Source: Amycolatopsis sp. WAC 01376 (GTDB lineage Bacteria; Actinomycetota; Actinomycetes; Mycobacteriales; Pseudonocardiaceae). From it: DNA of 64,000 nt. The notes beneath the pieces were generated by a model that worked only from the letters and a program-made list of their open reading frames with translations, made no database searches and was not told the origin of the DNA. The DNA lies in assembly GCF_003947415.1 (NCBI RefSeq), contig NZ_QHKL01000006.1, positions 62,001 through 126,000 on the forward strand, in the 5' to 3' direction. Below are positions 18,323-26,718 of this stretch, piece after piece (positions within the stretch are counted from its first letter, which is position 1; every line of letters begins with the position of its first letter). The translations under genes were made by a program, and so were the position numbers.

Positions 18323-18406
18323 CCTGCGTCGCTGTGGCCGAGCCGCCCGGTCGTGCACGATGATGTGCCTTTGCTTCACCGCCCCACCCCGAACAGGAGC
18401 CGCCCC

Positions 18407-19423
18407 GTGACCACAGCCCCGGAGACCGTCGACATCCTCGCCGTGGCGCGCGACCAGGTCCTCGAGCGTGGTGTCGGACTCGCCGAAGAGCAGATCCTCG
18501 AAGTCCTGCGGCTCGACGACGACCACCTGACCGACCTGCTGGCGCTGGCCCACGAGGTCCGGATGCGCTGGTGCGGCCCCGAGGTCGAGGTCGAGGGCAT
18601 CATCAGCCTCAAGACCGGCGGCTGCCCCGAGGACTGCCACTTCTGCTCGCAGTCCGGTCGGTTCCCGACGCCGGTGCGTTCGGCGTGGCTGGACATCCCC
18701 GGCCTGGTCAAGGCCGCCCGCCAGACCGCGGAGACCGGTGCGACCGAGTTCTGCATCGTCGCCGCCGTCCGCGGCCCCGACAAGCGGCTGCTCTCGCAGG
18801 TCCGCGAGGGGATCAAGGCCATCCGCGAGGACGGCAACGACATCCAGATCGCCTGCTCGCTCGGCATGCTCACCCAGGAGCAGGTCGACGAACTCGTCGA
18901 GATGGGCGTGCACCGCTACAACCACAACCTGGAGACCGCGCGGTCGCATTTCGCGAACGTCGTCACCACGCACACGTGGGAAGAGCGCTGGGAGACCCTG
19001 CGCATGATCCGCGAGGCGGGCATGGAGGTCTGCTGCGGCGGCATCATCGGCATGGGGGAGAGCATCGAGCAGCGCGCCGAGTTCGCCGCGCAGCTGGCCG
19101 AGCTGAACCCCGACGAGTGCACGATGAACTTCCTCATCCCGCAGCCGGGTACGCCGTACGAGGGATACGAGATCGTCGAGGGCAAGGACGCGCTGCGCAC
19201 CGTGGCCGCGTTCCGGCTGGCGATGCCCCGTCCGCTGCTCCGCTTCTCCGGCGGCCGTGAGCTGACCTTCGGCGACCTCGGCACCAAACAGGGCATGCTC
19301 GGCGGCATCAACGCGATCATCGTCGGCAACTACCTGACCAACCTCGGCCGCCCGGCCACCGCGGACCTGGAGATGCTCGACGAGCTGAAGATGCCGGTGA
19401 AGGCGATCAGTGACGTCCTCTGA
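18407..19423 (+). CDS. bioB: Biotin synthase (radical SAM)
   Basis: 338-residue radical SAM enzyme inserting sulfur into dethiobiotin. The 4Fe-4S/SAM motif is CPEDCHFC with Cys73, Cys77 and Cys80. Other conserved pieces: [33 protein letters not shown] and the C-terminal [19 protein letters not shown] 18407 has an ACAGGAG site 7 bases upstream; the frame is open to 18353 but those residues look non-coding. Its stop overlaps the next gene (bsaP) by 14 bases, so the two are translationally coupled. Confidence 0.96.
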   Translation: MTTAPETVDILAVARDQVLERGVGLAEEQILEVLRLDDDHLTDLLALAHEVRMRWCGPEVEVEGIISLKTGGCPEDCHFCSQSGRFPTPVRSAWLDIPGLVKAARQTAETGATEFCIVAAVRGPDKRLLSQVREGIKAIREDGNDIQIACSLGMLTQEQVDELVEMGVHRYNHNLETARSHFANVVTTHTWEERWETLRMIREAGMEVCCGGIIGMGESIEQRAEFAAQLAELNPDECTMNFLIPQPGTPYEGYEIVEGKDALRTVAAFRLAMPRPLLRFSGGRELTFGDLGTKQGMLGGINAIIVGNYLTNLGRPATADLEMLDELKMPVKAISDVL

Positions 19424-19613
19424 CCGGCCCGCGTTCTGCGTCCACTGTGGACAGCCGTCCGACGCCGGCGCGGAACATCCCGCTTGTCACAACCCGAGAA
19501 CGGCACTCGAACCGCCGCGCTACTGCACGTACTGCGCGCGGCGGATGGTCGTCCAGATCACCCCGGTGGGCTGGACGGCCAAGTGCAGCCGCCACGGCTC
19601 GCTCGACGGCTGA
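19410..19613 (+). CDS. bsaP: Biotin synthase auxiliary protein BsaP
   Basis: 67-residue cysteine-rich protein with CVHC, a lone C of PACHN, CTYC and CSRHG. This pattern and the position overlapping the 3' end of bioB match actinobacterial BsaP (Rv1590 family), a protein needed for biotin synthase function in mycobacteria. The N-terminus [10 protein letters not shown] is short and polar. Overlap with bioB implies paired production. A 54-bp perfect palindrome follows its stop by 10 bases. The family assignment is from motif pattern and context. Confidence 0.85.
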   Translation: MTSSDRPAFCVHCGQPSDAGAEHPACHNPRTALEPPRYCTYCARRMVVQITPVGWTAKCSRHGSLDG

Positions 19614-19623
19614 CTTCCCGCAA

Positions 19624-19677
19624 TTCGTCCTCTGAATGCGGTAGTTGCGCGCGCAACTACCGCATTCAGAGGACGAA
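19624..19677. repeat. 54-bp perfect palindrome with no loop (GTCCTCTG family)
   Basis: Arms 19624-19650 and 19651-19677 are exact reverse complements, 27 bp each, with no spacer. It is 10 bases after bsaP and upstream of a + strand gene. Shares GTCCTCTG, ATGCG and GCAACTAC with the palindrome at 57200. Likely ends the bio transcript. Confidence 0.85.
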
Positions 19678-19752
19678 ACGCGGTGGAGGCGCGTGCGCTG
19701 GGGGCGTCATTGGTTACGCTCTGCACAAGCAGCTCGAGGGAGGAGTCCGGGG

Positions 19753-20358
19753 TTGGGCGAGACGACCGGTAAACCGGCGCACCTGTCTTCCAGCGTGCCC
19801 GACCCCTGGTCGGTGCCCGTGCTGCCGAGGCCGCGCCGTCCGTTCCCCAAGGTCGTCGTCAAGGCCGACCTGCTGCCGGCGGTGAGCGTCCTGTCCACAG
19901 CGGGACTGCTCGGCTTCCCGCTGGCCTGGCTGTGGGCGCGGCTCGCGCCGCCACAGCGGATGCGGGTGATCAACGACCGCGGCGGCCTCGCCCCGCTGGA
20001 ACTGGAGAGCTGGCATCGCTTCGACGACCTGGCCGTCTACGGTTTCCTCGCGCTCGGCGCCGGGCTGCTGATCGGCATCGTGACCTGGCTGCTGCGGGAA
20101 CGCCGCGGCCCGGTCGTGCTGATCGCCGCGACCGGCGGCGCGACCCTCGCGGGCTGGCTGGGGACGACGATGGGGGTCGCGTTCGCCAACGGCCGCTACG
20201 AGATCGCCTCGACGCCCGCCGTCGGCGACGTCATCGCGAAGGCGCCGCAGATCGAATCCCCGTGGATCATGCTCGCCGCGCCGCTGATGACCACGCTGGC
20301 CTACACGCTGCTGACCGCGTGGAACGGACGGGAAGACCTGGGTCGCCGCCTCGGCTGA
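19753..20358 (+). CDS. DUF2567-type membrane protein
   Basis: About 201 residues of unknown function. Four membrane segments can be seen: LLPAVSVLSTAGLLGFPLAWLW, VYGFLALGAGLLIGIVTWLL, VVLIAATGGATLAGWLGTTMG and WIMLAAPLMTTLAYTLLTAW, with a ~40-residue loop after the first. Position right after bsaP matches the DUF2567 protein next to bioB-bsaP in mycobacteria. TTG 19753 has a GGGAGGAG site; the longer frame from 19645 would run through the 19624 palindrome and is rejected. An indirect link to biotin metabolism is possible but unproven. Confidence 0.78.
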   Translation: MGETTGKPAHLSSSVPDPWSVPVLPRPRRPFPKVVVKADLLPAVSVLSTAGLLGFPLAWLWARLAPPQRMRVINDRGGLAPLELESWHRFDDLAVYGFLALGAGLLIGIVTWLLRERRGPVVLIAATGGATLAGWLGTTMGVAFANGRYEIASTPAVGDVIAKAPQIESPWIMLAAPLMTTLAYTLLTAWNGREDLGRRLG

Positions 20359-20404
20359 CGAATTTCCTCTAGGGTGGCCGGCAACTTCTCTAGGGGGCTC
20401 TCTC

Positions 20405-21463
20405 TTGACCGACGACATCGAGGTTTCCCGGCACAACGCCGTCCGGTTCCCGGGCATCAGCCCGCGCGCCTACGAACACCCCGTCGACCGCGGCGCCTTG
20501 GCCACCTTGCGCGCGGTTCCCGGATTCGCGCAGGTCGTGAAGGCGGTTTCCGGTTTCTACGCCGAACGCGGCGAGCGGCTCATGGCGCTCGCGTCCGGAA
20601 TCCGGGTCGGCCCGACGCAGTATCCGGAGCTCGACAAGCTGCGCAACGAATGCGCCGAGACACTCGACCTCGACCGCGTGCCGAACCTGTTCGTCGCCCG
20701 CAGCCCCGAGGTCAACGCGCAGACGATCGGCATGGACGAGCCGTTCATCGTGCTCAACACCGCGGCCGTCGAGGCGATGGACCTCGCGTCGCTGCGGTTC
20801 GTGATCGGGCACGAGATGGGGCACGTGCTGTCCGGGCACGCGGTGTACCGCACGATCCTGCTGCGGCTGATCGGCCTGCAGATGTCGATGTCGTGGACGC
20901 CGGTGAGCGCGATCGGCATCCGCGTCGTCATCGCCGCGCTGCGCGAGTGGTACCGCAAGGCCGAACTGTCCTGCGACCGCGCCGGGCTGCTGTGCTCGCA
21001 GGATCCGACGGCGGCGCTGCGCTCGCAGATCCTGGTCGCGGGCGGGATCGACCCGTCGAAGATCGACATCCCGGCGTTCCTGAAGCAGGCGGCGGAATAC
21101 GAGTCGGTCGAGGACATCCGCGACAGCTACCTGAAGCTGCGCTACGTCGAGACGATGTCGCATCCGCTGGCCGTCGTGCGCGCCGCGCAACTGCAGAAGT
21201 GGGCCGCGTCGGAGGACTACCGGGCGATCCTGGCGGGCGAGTACCCGCGCCGGGACGCGGACGCGCCGTCGTCCACCTGGACCGACGACCTGAAGTCGGC
21301 CGCGAAGTCGTACAAGGATTCCTGGAACAGCTCGGCCGACCCGCTGACGAAGGTGTTCAGCGACGTCGGCGAGGCGGTGTCCGGGGCGGCGGGCAAGGTG
21401 TGGAGCAAGTTCGGCGGGGGCAACGGTTCGGACGAGGAGCCGGCGCCGGAGTCGGGTAAGTAG
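20405..21463 (+). CDS. M48-family zinc metalloprotease
   Basis: 352 residues. The zinc motif HEMGH is at residues 136-140 (VIGHEMGHVLSGHAVY), and the third ligand is probably the Glu of KAELSCDRAGLLCS. There is a weakly hydrophobic stretch after the HEMGH helix but no signal peptide, so a cytoplasmic or membrane-peripheral protease related to HtpX/YggG is likely. The last ~80 residues are low-complexity and charged. TTG 20405 is the only start close to the conserved N-terminus and has an AGGGGGCT site. Substrate unknown. It converges with the LON-domain gene. Confidence 0.88.
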   Translation: MTDDIEVSRHNAVRFPGISPRAYEHPVDRGALATLRAVPGFAQVVKAVSGFYAERGERLMALASGIRVGPTQYPELDKLRNECAETLDLDRVPNLFVARSPEVNAQTIGMDEPFIVLNTAAVEAMDLASLRFVIGHEMGHVLSGHAVYRTILLRLIGLQMSMSWTPVSAIGIRVVIAALREWYRKAELSCDRAGLLCSQDPTAALRSQILVAGGIDPSKIDIPAFLKQAAEYESVEDIRDSYLKLRYVETMSHPLAVVRAAQLQKWAASEDYRAILAGEYPRRDADAPSSTWTDDLKSAAKSYKDSWNSSADPLTKVFSDVGEAVSGAAGKVWSKFGGGNGSDEEPAPESGK

Positions 21464-21473
21464 CGTCTCGCAA

Positions 21474-21530
21474 GTGTCATGAAAGGGTCGTTCAGGACGT
21501 TTCTTGTCCTGAACGACCCTTTCATGACAC
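21474..21530. terminator. Hairpin after M48 gene, 25-bp perfect arms
   Basis: Arms 21474-21498 and 21506-21530 are exact complements around a 7-base loop with a TTTCTT core. It starts 10 bases after the M48 stop, in the convergent gap with the LON-domain gene. Confidence 0.8.
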
Positions 21531-21552
21531 GGGGCAGAACCTCGCGCGTGCC

Positions 21553-21599
21553 ATGAACGGTCCGTTCCTTGCAAATTTTGCAAGGAACGGTCCGTTCAT
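21553..21599. repeat. 47-nt palindrome, TGCAATGAA-family relative
   Basis: 23-bp perfect arms around one central base. Inner TTCCTTGCAAA is identical to the palindrome at 1633, whereas the middle differs by a base change made on both arms (GGTCCG against GGTCCT with its complement). Second palindrome in this convergent gap. Confidence 0.82.
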
Positions 21600-21615
21600 A
21601 GCGCTTGAGCGGCGC

Positions 21616-22332
21616 TCAGTTCAGGTTCGAGGGGCGGGTGAACTCGCCGAGTTCCCCCGGCGGCATCGGGACCGCGCCGAGAGTGCTGAGGAACCCGGCC
21701 TCCCGCGTCAGCAACCGGCACGCGATCCGCAGCCGCCGCAGCGGATTGGTCTCCTCCAGCAGGCGCTGCCGGTCCTCCAGCGGGAGCAGGCAGTCCGCGG
21801 TGAGCCGGTAGGCGAGGGCCGCGATGTCGCCGTCCTCGGGCGGGGTGGTCCAGTCGTCGGCGTCCCAGGCGGATTCGCAGTAGCGCCGGTGCGCGGCCTT
21901 CGCGACGTCGGCGAGCCTGTTCACGGTGTCGCCGGGCACCGTGGCGACCTGGTCGTCGGGCACCCACTCGACCGAGCCGATCAGGTACGGCGCGGAAACG
22001 CGGTCGATCTCGAGCAGCCGGAACCGGCGCCGCGCGGTGGTGACGACGTCGAATCTGCCGTCCGGCAGCCGTTTCGCCTCGCGCAGCACCGTGCTGCAGC
22101 CGACTTCGTGGACGTGCTCCGGCCCGCTGACCTCCCTGACCATCGCCGAACGCAGCGCGATCACCCCGAACTCGCGGTCCGGGATGACCTCGCCGACGAG
22201 GTCCGCCATCAGCTGCCGGTACCGCGGTTCGAAGATGTGCAACGGAAGGTGTGTTCCGGGCAGAAGCACGGTCTGTAGCGGGAACAGCGGCAAGATCGCC
22301 TTCCCGGTGGACTCCTCGCTCGGCTCGGTCAC
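21616..22332 (-). CDS. LON substrate-binding (N-terminal) domain protein
   Basis: 238 residues made only of the Lon N-terminal domain, with no ATPase or protease part. The start of the domain is evident: LPLFPLQTVLLPGTHLPLHIFEPRYRQLMADL, followed by EFGVIALRS and the EVGCSTVLREAKRLPDGRFDVVTTARRRFRLL segment, then a helical C-terminus. Such stand-alone proteins resemble PUA-like fold domains and cereblon; a role in substrate recognition is assumed. GTG 22332 begins VTEPSEEST. Upstream lies the nrtR-like gene on the same strand (40 bases), so both may be co-transcribed. Confidence 0.88.
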   Translation of the reverse strand: MTEPSEESTGKAILPLFPLQTVLLPGTHLPLHIFEPRYRQLMADLVGEVIPDREFGVIALRSAMVREVSGPEHVHEVGCSTVLREAKRLPDGRFDVVTTARRRFRLLEIDRVSAPYLIGSVEWVPDDQVATVPGDTVNRLADVAKAAHRRYCESAWDADDWTTPPEDGDIAALAYRLTADCLLPLEDRQRLLEETNPLRRLRIACRLLTREAGFLSTLGAVPMPPGELGEFTRPSNLN

Positions 22333-22372
22333 CCGTTCAAGGTACGGGGACCGCGAGGACTTCGCAGGACGG

Positions 22373-23071
22373 TCACTTCCGGGCGGGCGGGCGGAACACC
22401 GCGAACGGGTCGGTGATCTGCATCCCCTTGCCCGCGAAGGAGAAGAGCGCCGCCGGACGGCCGCCGCTGCGGCCCGGCGGGGCGGTGTGCCCGGTGGGCA
22501 GGAGCAGTCCGCGCCGGGACAGCACACGCTGCAGGTTCGTCGCGGACACCCGGTAACCCAGCGCAGCCGAGTACAGCCCCCGCAACGCCGATACGGTGAA
22601 CTCTTCCGGGGCGAGCGCGAACCCGAGATTCGTGTAGCAGAGCTTCGAGCGGAGCCGGTCCCGCGCGCGCAGCACGATGGACTCGTGGTCGAACGCCGTC
22701 CGCGGCAGCGCGGAGACGTCGTGCCATTCGGTGTCTTCCGGGATCTCGGGGTCCACATCGGACGGTACGAGGCCGAGGAACGCCGTCGCGACGACGCGTG
22801 GGCCCGGCACCCGGTCCGGCGCGCTGAAGACCGCCAGTTGCTCCACATGCTTCAACTGGCGTACGTCGACCTTCTCCGCGAGCTGCCGCCGGATGGACGC
22901 CTCGACGTCTTCATCCGGGCGAAGCCTTCCGCCGGGAAGAGACCAGCGGCCCAGATGGGGATCGAGCGCGCGCCGCCACAGCAGGACCCGGAGTGTGTCC
23001 GAGCGCACTTGCAGGACCGCTCCCAAAACCTCGTGGGCGAGGGGGGTCTGGGTGTTAAGATGACTTCGCAC
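22373..23071 (-). CDS. nrtR: NrtR-like NUDIX-HTH transcriptional regulator of NAD synthesis
   Basis: 232 residues. The N-terminal ~130 residues are a NUDIX domain (GRWSLPGGRLRPDEDVEASIRRQLAEKV); the usual REXXEE of active hydrolases appears as RRQLAEK, so the fold probably senses ADP-ribose or a related metabolite instead of hydrolysing it. The C-terminal half is a winged helix (FTVSALRGLYSAALGYRVSATNLQRVLSRRGLL), the NrtR arrangement. It is divergent from nadABC, with a 27-bp palindrome in the promoter that overlaps its own GTG start. Together this points to control of de novo NAD synthesis and of itself. Confidence 0.85.
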   Translation of the reverse strand: MRSHLNTQTPLAHEVLGAVLQVRSDTLRVLLWRRALDPHLGRWSLPGGRLRPDEDVEASIRRQLAEKVDVRQLKHVEQLAVFSAPDRVPGPRVVATAFLGLVPSDVDPEIPEDTEWHDVSALPRTAFDHESIVLRARDRLRSKLCYTNLGFALAPEEFTVSALRGLYSAALGYRVSATNLQRVLSRRGLLLPTGHTAPPGRSGGRPAALFSFAGKGMQITDPFAVFRPPARK

Positions 23072-23097
23072 GGTTTTCGATTATAAGGCGAAAACCG
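23071..23097. promoter_or_regulatory. Putative NrtR operator
   Basis: Perfect 9-bp inverted repeat CGGTTTTCG (23071-23079) / CGAAAACCG (23089-23097) with a 9-base AT-rich centre, in the short gap between the nrtR-like start and nadA (23123). One arm begins at the nrtR start codon, so binding would block both promoters. Confidence 0.7.
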
Positions 23098-23122
23098 GAG
23101 ACAGGTCCAGGAGGGCCAGACG

Positions 23123-24133
23123 ATGACGAGCACGTGTGAGAACGATCTGACCCCGTACGGCGGAGTTGTCGCCGACGCCGCTTGGGCGGAGGAGGTGCGG
23201 AGCCTCGCTCGCAAGCGCGACGCCGTCCTGCTCGCGCACAACTACCAGGTCCCCGAGATCCAGGACATCGCCGATTTCACCGGCGATTCCCTCGCGCTCA
23301 GCCGCATCGCGGCGAGCAGCGACGCGTCCACCATCGTCTTCTGCGGCGTGCACTTCATGGCCGAGACGGCGAAGATCCTGGCGCCGGAGAAGACGGTCCT
23401 GATCCCGGACGCGCGAGCGGGCTGCTCGCTCGCGGACTCGATCACCGGCGACCAGCTGCGCGCCTGGAAGGCCGAGCATCCCGGCGCCGTCGTCGTCTCG
23501 TACGTGAACACCACGGCCGAGGTCAAGGCGGAGACCGACATCTGCTGCACCTCGTCGAACGCCATCGACGTGGTCGCCTCCATCCCCGCTGACCAGGAGG
23601 TTCTGTTCCTGCCGGACCAGTTCCTCGGCGCACACGTGAAGCGGGTGACCGGCCGGGGGAACATGCACATCTGGGCGGGCGAGTGCCACGTGCACGCCGG
23701 GATCAACGGCGCGGAGCTGGCCGAGCGGGCCGCGGAGAACCCGGACGCAGACCTGTTCATCCACCCGGAATGCGGCTGCGCGACGTCGGCGCTGTATCTG
23801 GCGGGCGAGGGCGCGGTCGCCCCCGAGCGGGTCAAGATCCTCTCGACCGGCGACATGGTCCACGCCGCCCGTGACACCAAGGCGAAGTCGGTGCTCGTCG
23901 CCACCGAGATCGGGATGATCCACCAGCTGCGCAAGGCCGCGCCGGAGATCGACTTCCGCGCCGTGAACGACCGGGCGTCCTGCCGGTACATGAAGATGAT
24001 CACGCCCGCCGCCCTGTTGCGGTCGCTGCGCGAGGGTGCCGACGAGGTCCACGTCGACGTCGAGACCGCCGCCCGTGCCCGCGCTTCCGTGCGGCGCATG
24101 ATCGAGATCGGGCAGCCTGGCGGCGGAGAATGA
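23123..24133 (+). CDS. nadA: Quinolinate synthase
   Basis: 336-residue 4Fe-4S enzyme condensing iminoaspartate with dihydroxyacetone phosphate to quinolinate. Conserved pieces: [67 protein letters not shown] and HPECGC; the cysteines of GCSLAD, CTSSN and ECGC include the cluster ligands. ATG 23123 has a CAGGAGGG site 12 bases upstream. First gene of the nadABC operon; its stop overlaps nadB by 4 bases (ATGA). Confidence 0.97.
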   Translation: MTSTCENDLTPYGGVVADAAWAEEVRSLARKRDAVLLAHNYQVPEIQDIADFTGDSLALSRIAASSDASTIVFCGVHFMAETAKILAPEKTVLIPDARAGCSLADSITGDQLRAWKAEHPGAVVVSYVNTTAEVKAETDICCTSSNAIDVVASIPADQEVLFLPDQFLGAHVKRVTGRGNMHIWAGECHVHAGINGAELAERAAENPDADLFIHPECGCATSALYLAGEGAVAPERVKILSTGDMVHAARDTKAKSVLVATEIGMIHQLRKAAPEIDFRAVNDRASCRYMKMITPAALLRSLREGADEVHVDVETAARARASVRRMIEIGQPGGGE

Positions 24134-25785
24134 CCGACCCGGTTACCGCCCTTCAGGCGAAAACCCATCCGGTGTGGGAGGCCGCCGCCGATCTCGTGGT
24201 GATCGGCAGCGGGGTCGCCGGGCTCACCGCCGCGCTGCGCGCGCGGGAGCTCGGACTGCACGTCCTGGTGGTCACCAAGGCGGCGGTCTCCGACGGGAAC
24301 ACCCGCTGGGCGCAGGGCGAGGTCGCGGTCGTGCTGGAGGGTGAGCACGAGCGAGGCGACTCGGTCGGCAAGCACGCGGCCGACACGCTCACCGCGGGCG
24401 CCGGCCTCTGCGACGAGGACGCGGTCCGATCGATCATCGCCGGTGGCCCGGCCGCGGTGGCCAGGTTGCGGGCGGAGGGCGCCCGCTTCGACCCGGCCGT
24501 CGAAGGCCGCGACGAACTGGCGCGCACTCGCGAAGGTGGCCACAGCGCTTTCCGTGTCATCCACGCCGGTGGCGACGCAACCGGCGCGGAGGTCGAGCGG
24601 ACGCTGGTCGCGAAGGCCGGTGACCGGCGGATCCCGGTGCTGGAGCACCACATCGCCGTCGACGCGATCCGCACGCCCGCGGGCGAGGTCGTCGGCGTGA
24701 CCGTCCTGGACCACAACGGTGTGCCCGGTGCCGTCCGGGCGCAGGCGGTGCTGCTGGCCAGCGGCGGGCTGGGGCAGCTCTATCAGGCGACGTCGAATCC
24801 GGAGATCGCCACGGGGGACGGGCTCGCGCTCGCGTTGCGCGCGGGGGCGCAGGTCGCGGACGTCGAGTTCGTCCAGTTCCACCCGACGGTCCTGTTCACG
24901 CCCGGCGCGCGCGGCCGCCTCCCGCTGGTCACCGAGGCGGTGCGCGGCGAGGGCGCGACCCTGCACGACGCGACGGGCGCCTCGGTCATGCGCGGGGTGC
25001 ATCCGCTCGGTGATCTCGCGCCCCGCGACGTCGTGTCGGCGGCGATCACGCGCCGGATGGTGCGGGCGCCCGGCGGTATCGACGACCACGTTTTCCTCGA
25101 TGCGACAGGGATCTCCGGGTTCGCCAAGCGATTCCCGACCGTGCACGCGGCGTGCTCGGCGATCGGGCTGGATCCGGCGAAGGACCCGATCCCGGTCACA
25201 CCGGCGGCGCATTTCGCCTGCGGCGGTGTGGTGACCACTGTGGACGGACGCTCCGGCGTTCGCGGTCTCTACGCGGCGGGCGAGGTCGCGAGGACCGGCC
25301 TGCACGGCGCGAATCGCCTGGCCTCCAACAGTTTGCTCGAAGGACTCGTCGTCGGGCAGCGGGTGGCGGAGGCGGTCGCCATCGATCTCGCCGCCGGTTT
25401 GCTGGCCGACCCGCGCCGCGGTGTGCTCTTGCCTCCGGCGAAAGTCGCGGTGGCCGACCGTGACGCGCTGCAGCGTGCGATGAGCCGCTACGCCGCGATC
25501 GGCCGGGACGCCGAAGGACTTTCGGTCGTCGGTTCGGTGCTGGATCTTTCGGTGATCGAGAGTCCTTTGTGGACGCCTCGGATCGTGGAGGACGCGGCGC
25601 TCACCTTGGTGGCGGAGGCCTTGGTCGCGGCGGCCGCACGCCGGACGGAATCCCGCGGCTGCCACGTGCGGACCGATTTCCCCGAACGTGACGACAACGT
25701 CTGGCAACGCGGCCAGCTCATCCGGCTCAGCCCGTCCGGGCAGCCGGTACTGGCCGATCCGATCGCTTTGGAGGGTGTGGCATGA
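24130..25785 (+). CDS. nadB: L-aspartate oxidase
   Basis: 551-residue FAD enzyme making iminoaspartate from aspartate, working with NadA. The FAD loop is [17 protein letters not shown], then [19 protein letters not shown], the active-site region [11 protein letters not shown] and [47 protein letters not shown]. The C-terminal helical domain is somewhat divergent but the length is normal. 4-base overlaps with nadA and nadC (both ATGA) indicate a tightly coupled operon. Confidence 0.97.
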   Translation: MTDPVTALQAKTHPVWEAAADLVVIGSGVAGLTAALRARELGLHVLVVTKAAVSDGNTRWAQGEVAVVLEGEHERGDSVGKHAADTLTAGAGLCDEDAVRSIIAGGPAAVARLRAEGARFDPAVEGRDELARTREGGHSAFRVIHAGGDATGAEVERTLVAKAGDRRIPVLEHHIAVDAIRTPAGEVVGVTVLDHNGVPGAVRAQAVLLASGGLGQLYQATSNPEIATGDGLALALRAGAQVADVEFVQFHPTVLFTPGARGRLPLVTEAVRGEGATLHDATGASVMRGVHPLGDLAPRDVVSAAITRRMVRAPGGIDDHVFLDATGISGFAKRFPTVHAACSAIGLDPAKDPIPVTPAAHFACGGVVTTVDGRSGVRGLYAAGEVARTGLHGANRLASNSLLEGLVVGQRVAEAVAIDLAAGLLADPRRGVLLPPAKVAVADRDALQRAMSRYAAIGRDAEGLSVVGSVLDLSVIESPLWTPRIVEDAALTLVAEALVAAAARRTESRGCHVRTDFPERDDNVWQRGQLIRLSPSGQPVLADPIALEGVA

Positions 25786-26672
25786 GCGAATTCTCCCCGT
25801 GGGTCACCAAGGCGCTGGCCGATCACGGTCTCGACGTCCCCGATGTGCACCGTGTGGTCACCACGGCTTTGGCCGAGGATCTGCGGTACGGGCCCGACGC
25901 GACGACGAACGCCACCGTGCCCGAGTCCGCGACCGCGCTGGCCGAACTCACGCCGAGGACGGCCGGGGTGGTCGCCGGGATCCCGGTGGCGCTGGCGGTG
26001 TTCGACCTCGTGCTCGGTTCGGAGCTGGAGATCCTGGCCGCCCGCGCCGACGGCGACCGGCTGACCGCCGGCGAACCCGCGCTGGTGCTCCGCGGTCCGG
26101 TGCGTGGCCTGCTCACCGCCGAACGCACCGCGCTGAACCTGCTGTGCCATCTGTCCGGCATCGCCTCCGCGACCGCCGCCTGGGTGAGCGCCCTGGAGGG
26201 GACCGGTTGCCGGGTCAGGGATTCGCGCAAGACCCTGCCCGGACTGCGGTTGCTGGAGAAGTACGCGGTCCGCGCGGGCGGCGGGGTGAACCACCGGCTC
26301 GGCCTCGGTGACGCCGTGCTGATCAAGGACAACCACGTGGTCGCGGCCGGTTCGGTGACCGCGGCGCTCGCCGCCGCCCGCGAGCACGCGCCCGAACTGC
26401 ACTGCGAGGTCGAGGTCGACGACCTCGACCAGTTGGAGGAGGCGCTCGCCGCGGGAGCCGACGAGGTGCTGCTGGACAACTTCACGCCCGACGAATGCGC
26501 AAAGGCCGTCGACAGGCGTGACGAGGTCTCGCCGAAGACCCGGCTGGAATCCTCGGGCGGCCTGCGGCTGGACGTGGCGCGGGCGTACGCGGAGTCCGGT
26601 GTGGATTTCCTCGCCGTCGGAGCACTCACGCATTCCTCACCCGCGCTCGACCTCGGGATGGACCTCCGCTGA
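25782..26672 (+). CDS. nadC: Nicotinate-nucleotide pyrophosphorylase (quinolinate phosphoribosyltransferase)
   Basis: 296-residue type II phosphoribosyltransferase converting quinolinate and PRPP to nicotinate mononucleotide. Family pieces: AERTALNLLCHLSGIAS, RDSRKTLPGLRLLEKYAV, GGGVNHRLGLGDAVLIKDNHV, VEVDDLDQLEEAL and LLDNF, with ESSGGLRLDVARAYAESGVDFLAVGALTHS near the C-terminus. Last gene of the nad operon; the pseudo-mycosin gene follows 46 bases later on the same strand. Confidence 0.97.
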   Translation: MSEFSPWVTKALADHGLDVPDVHRVVTTALAEDLRYGPDATTNATVPESATALAELTPRTAGVVAGIPVALAVFDLVLGSELEILAARADGDRLTAGEPALVLRGPVRGLLTAERTALNLLCHLSGIASATAAWVSALEGTGCRVRDSRKTLPGLRLLEKYAVRAGGGVNHRLGLGDAVLIKDNHVVAAGSVTAALAAAREHAPELHCEVEVDDLDQLEEALAAGADEVLLDNFTPDECAKAVDRRDEVSPKTRLESSGGLRLDVARAYAESGVDFLAVGALTHSSPALDLGMDLR

Positions 26673-26718
26673 CCTCCGACAGTAGGATTCCCTTGTGTGA
26701 CAAGGGGATTCTGGAGGA

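Noticed and set aside
5470-21599. Repeated palindromes as a possible CRISPR array
   Set aside because: The repeats are dispersed and not spaced regularly, no unique spacers of even length, and no cas genes.
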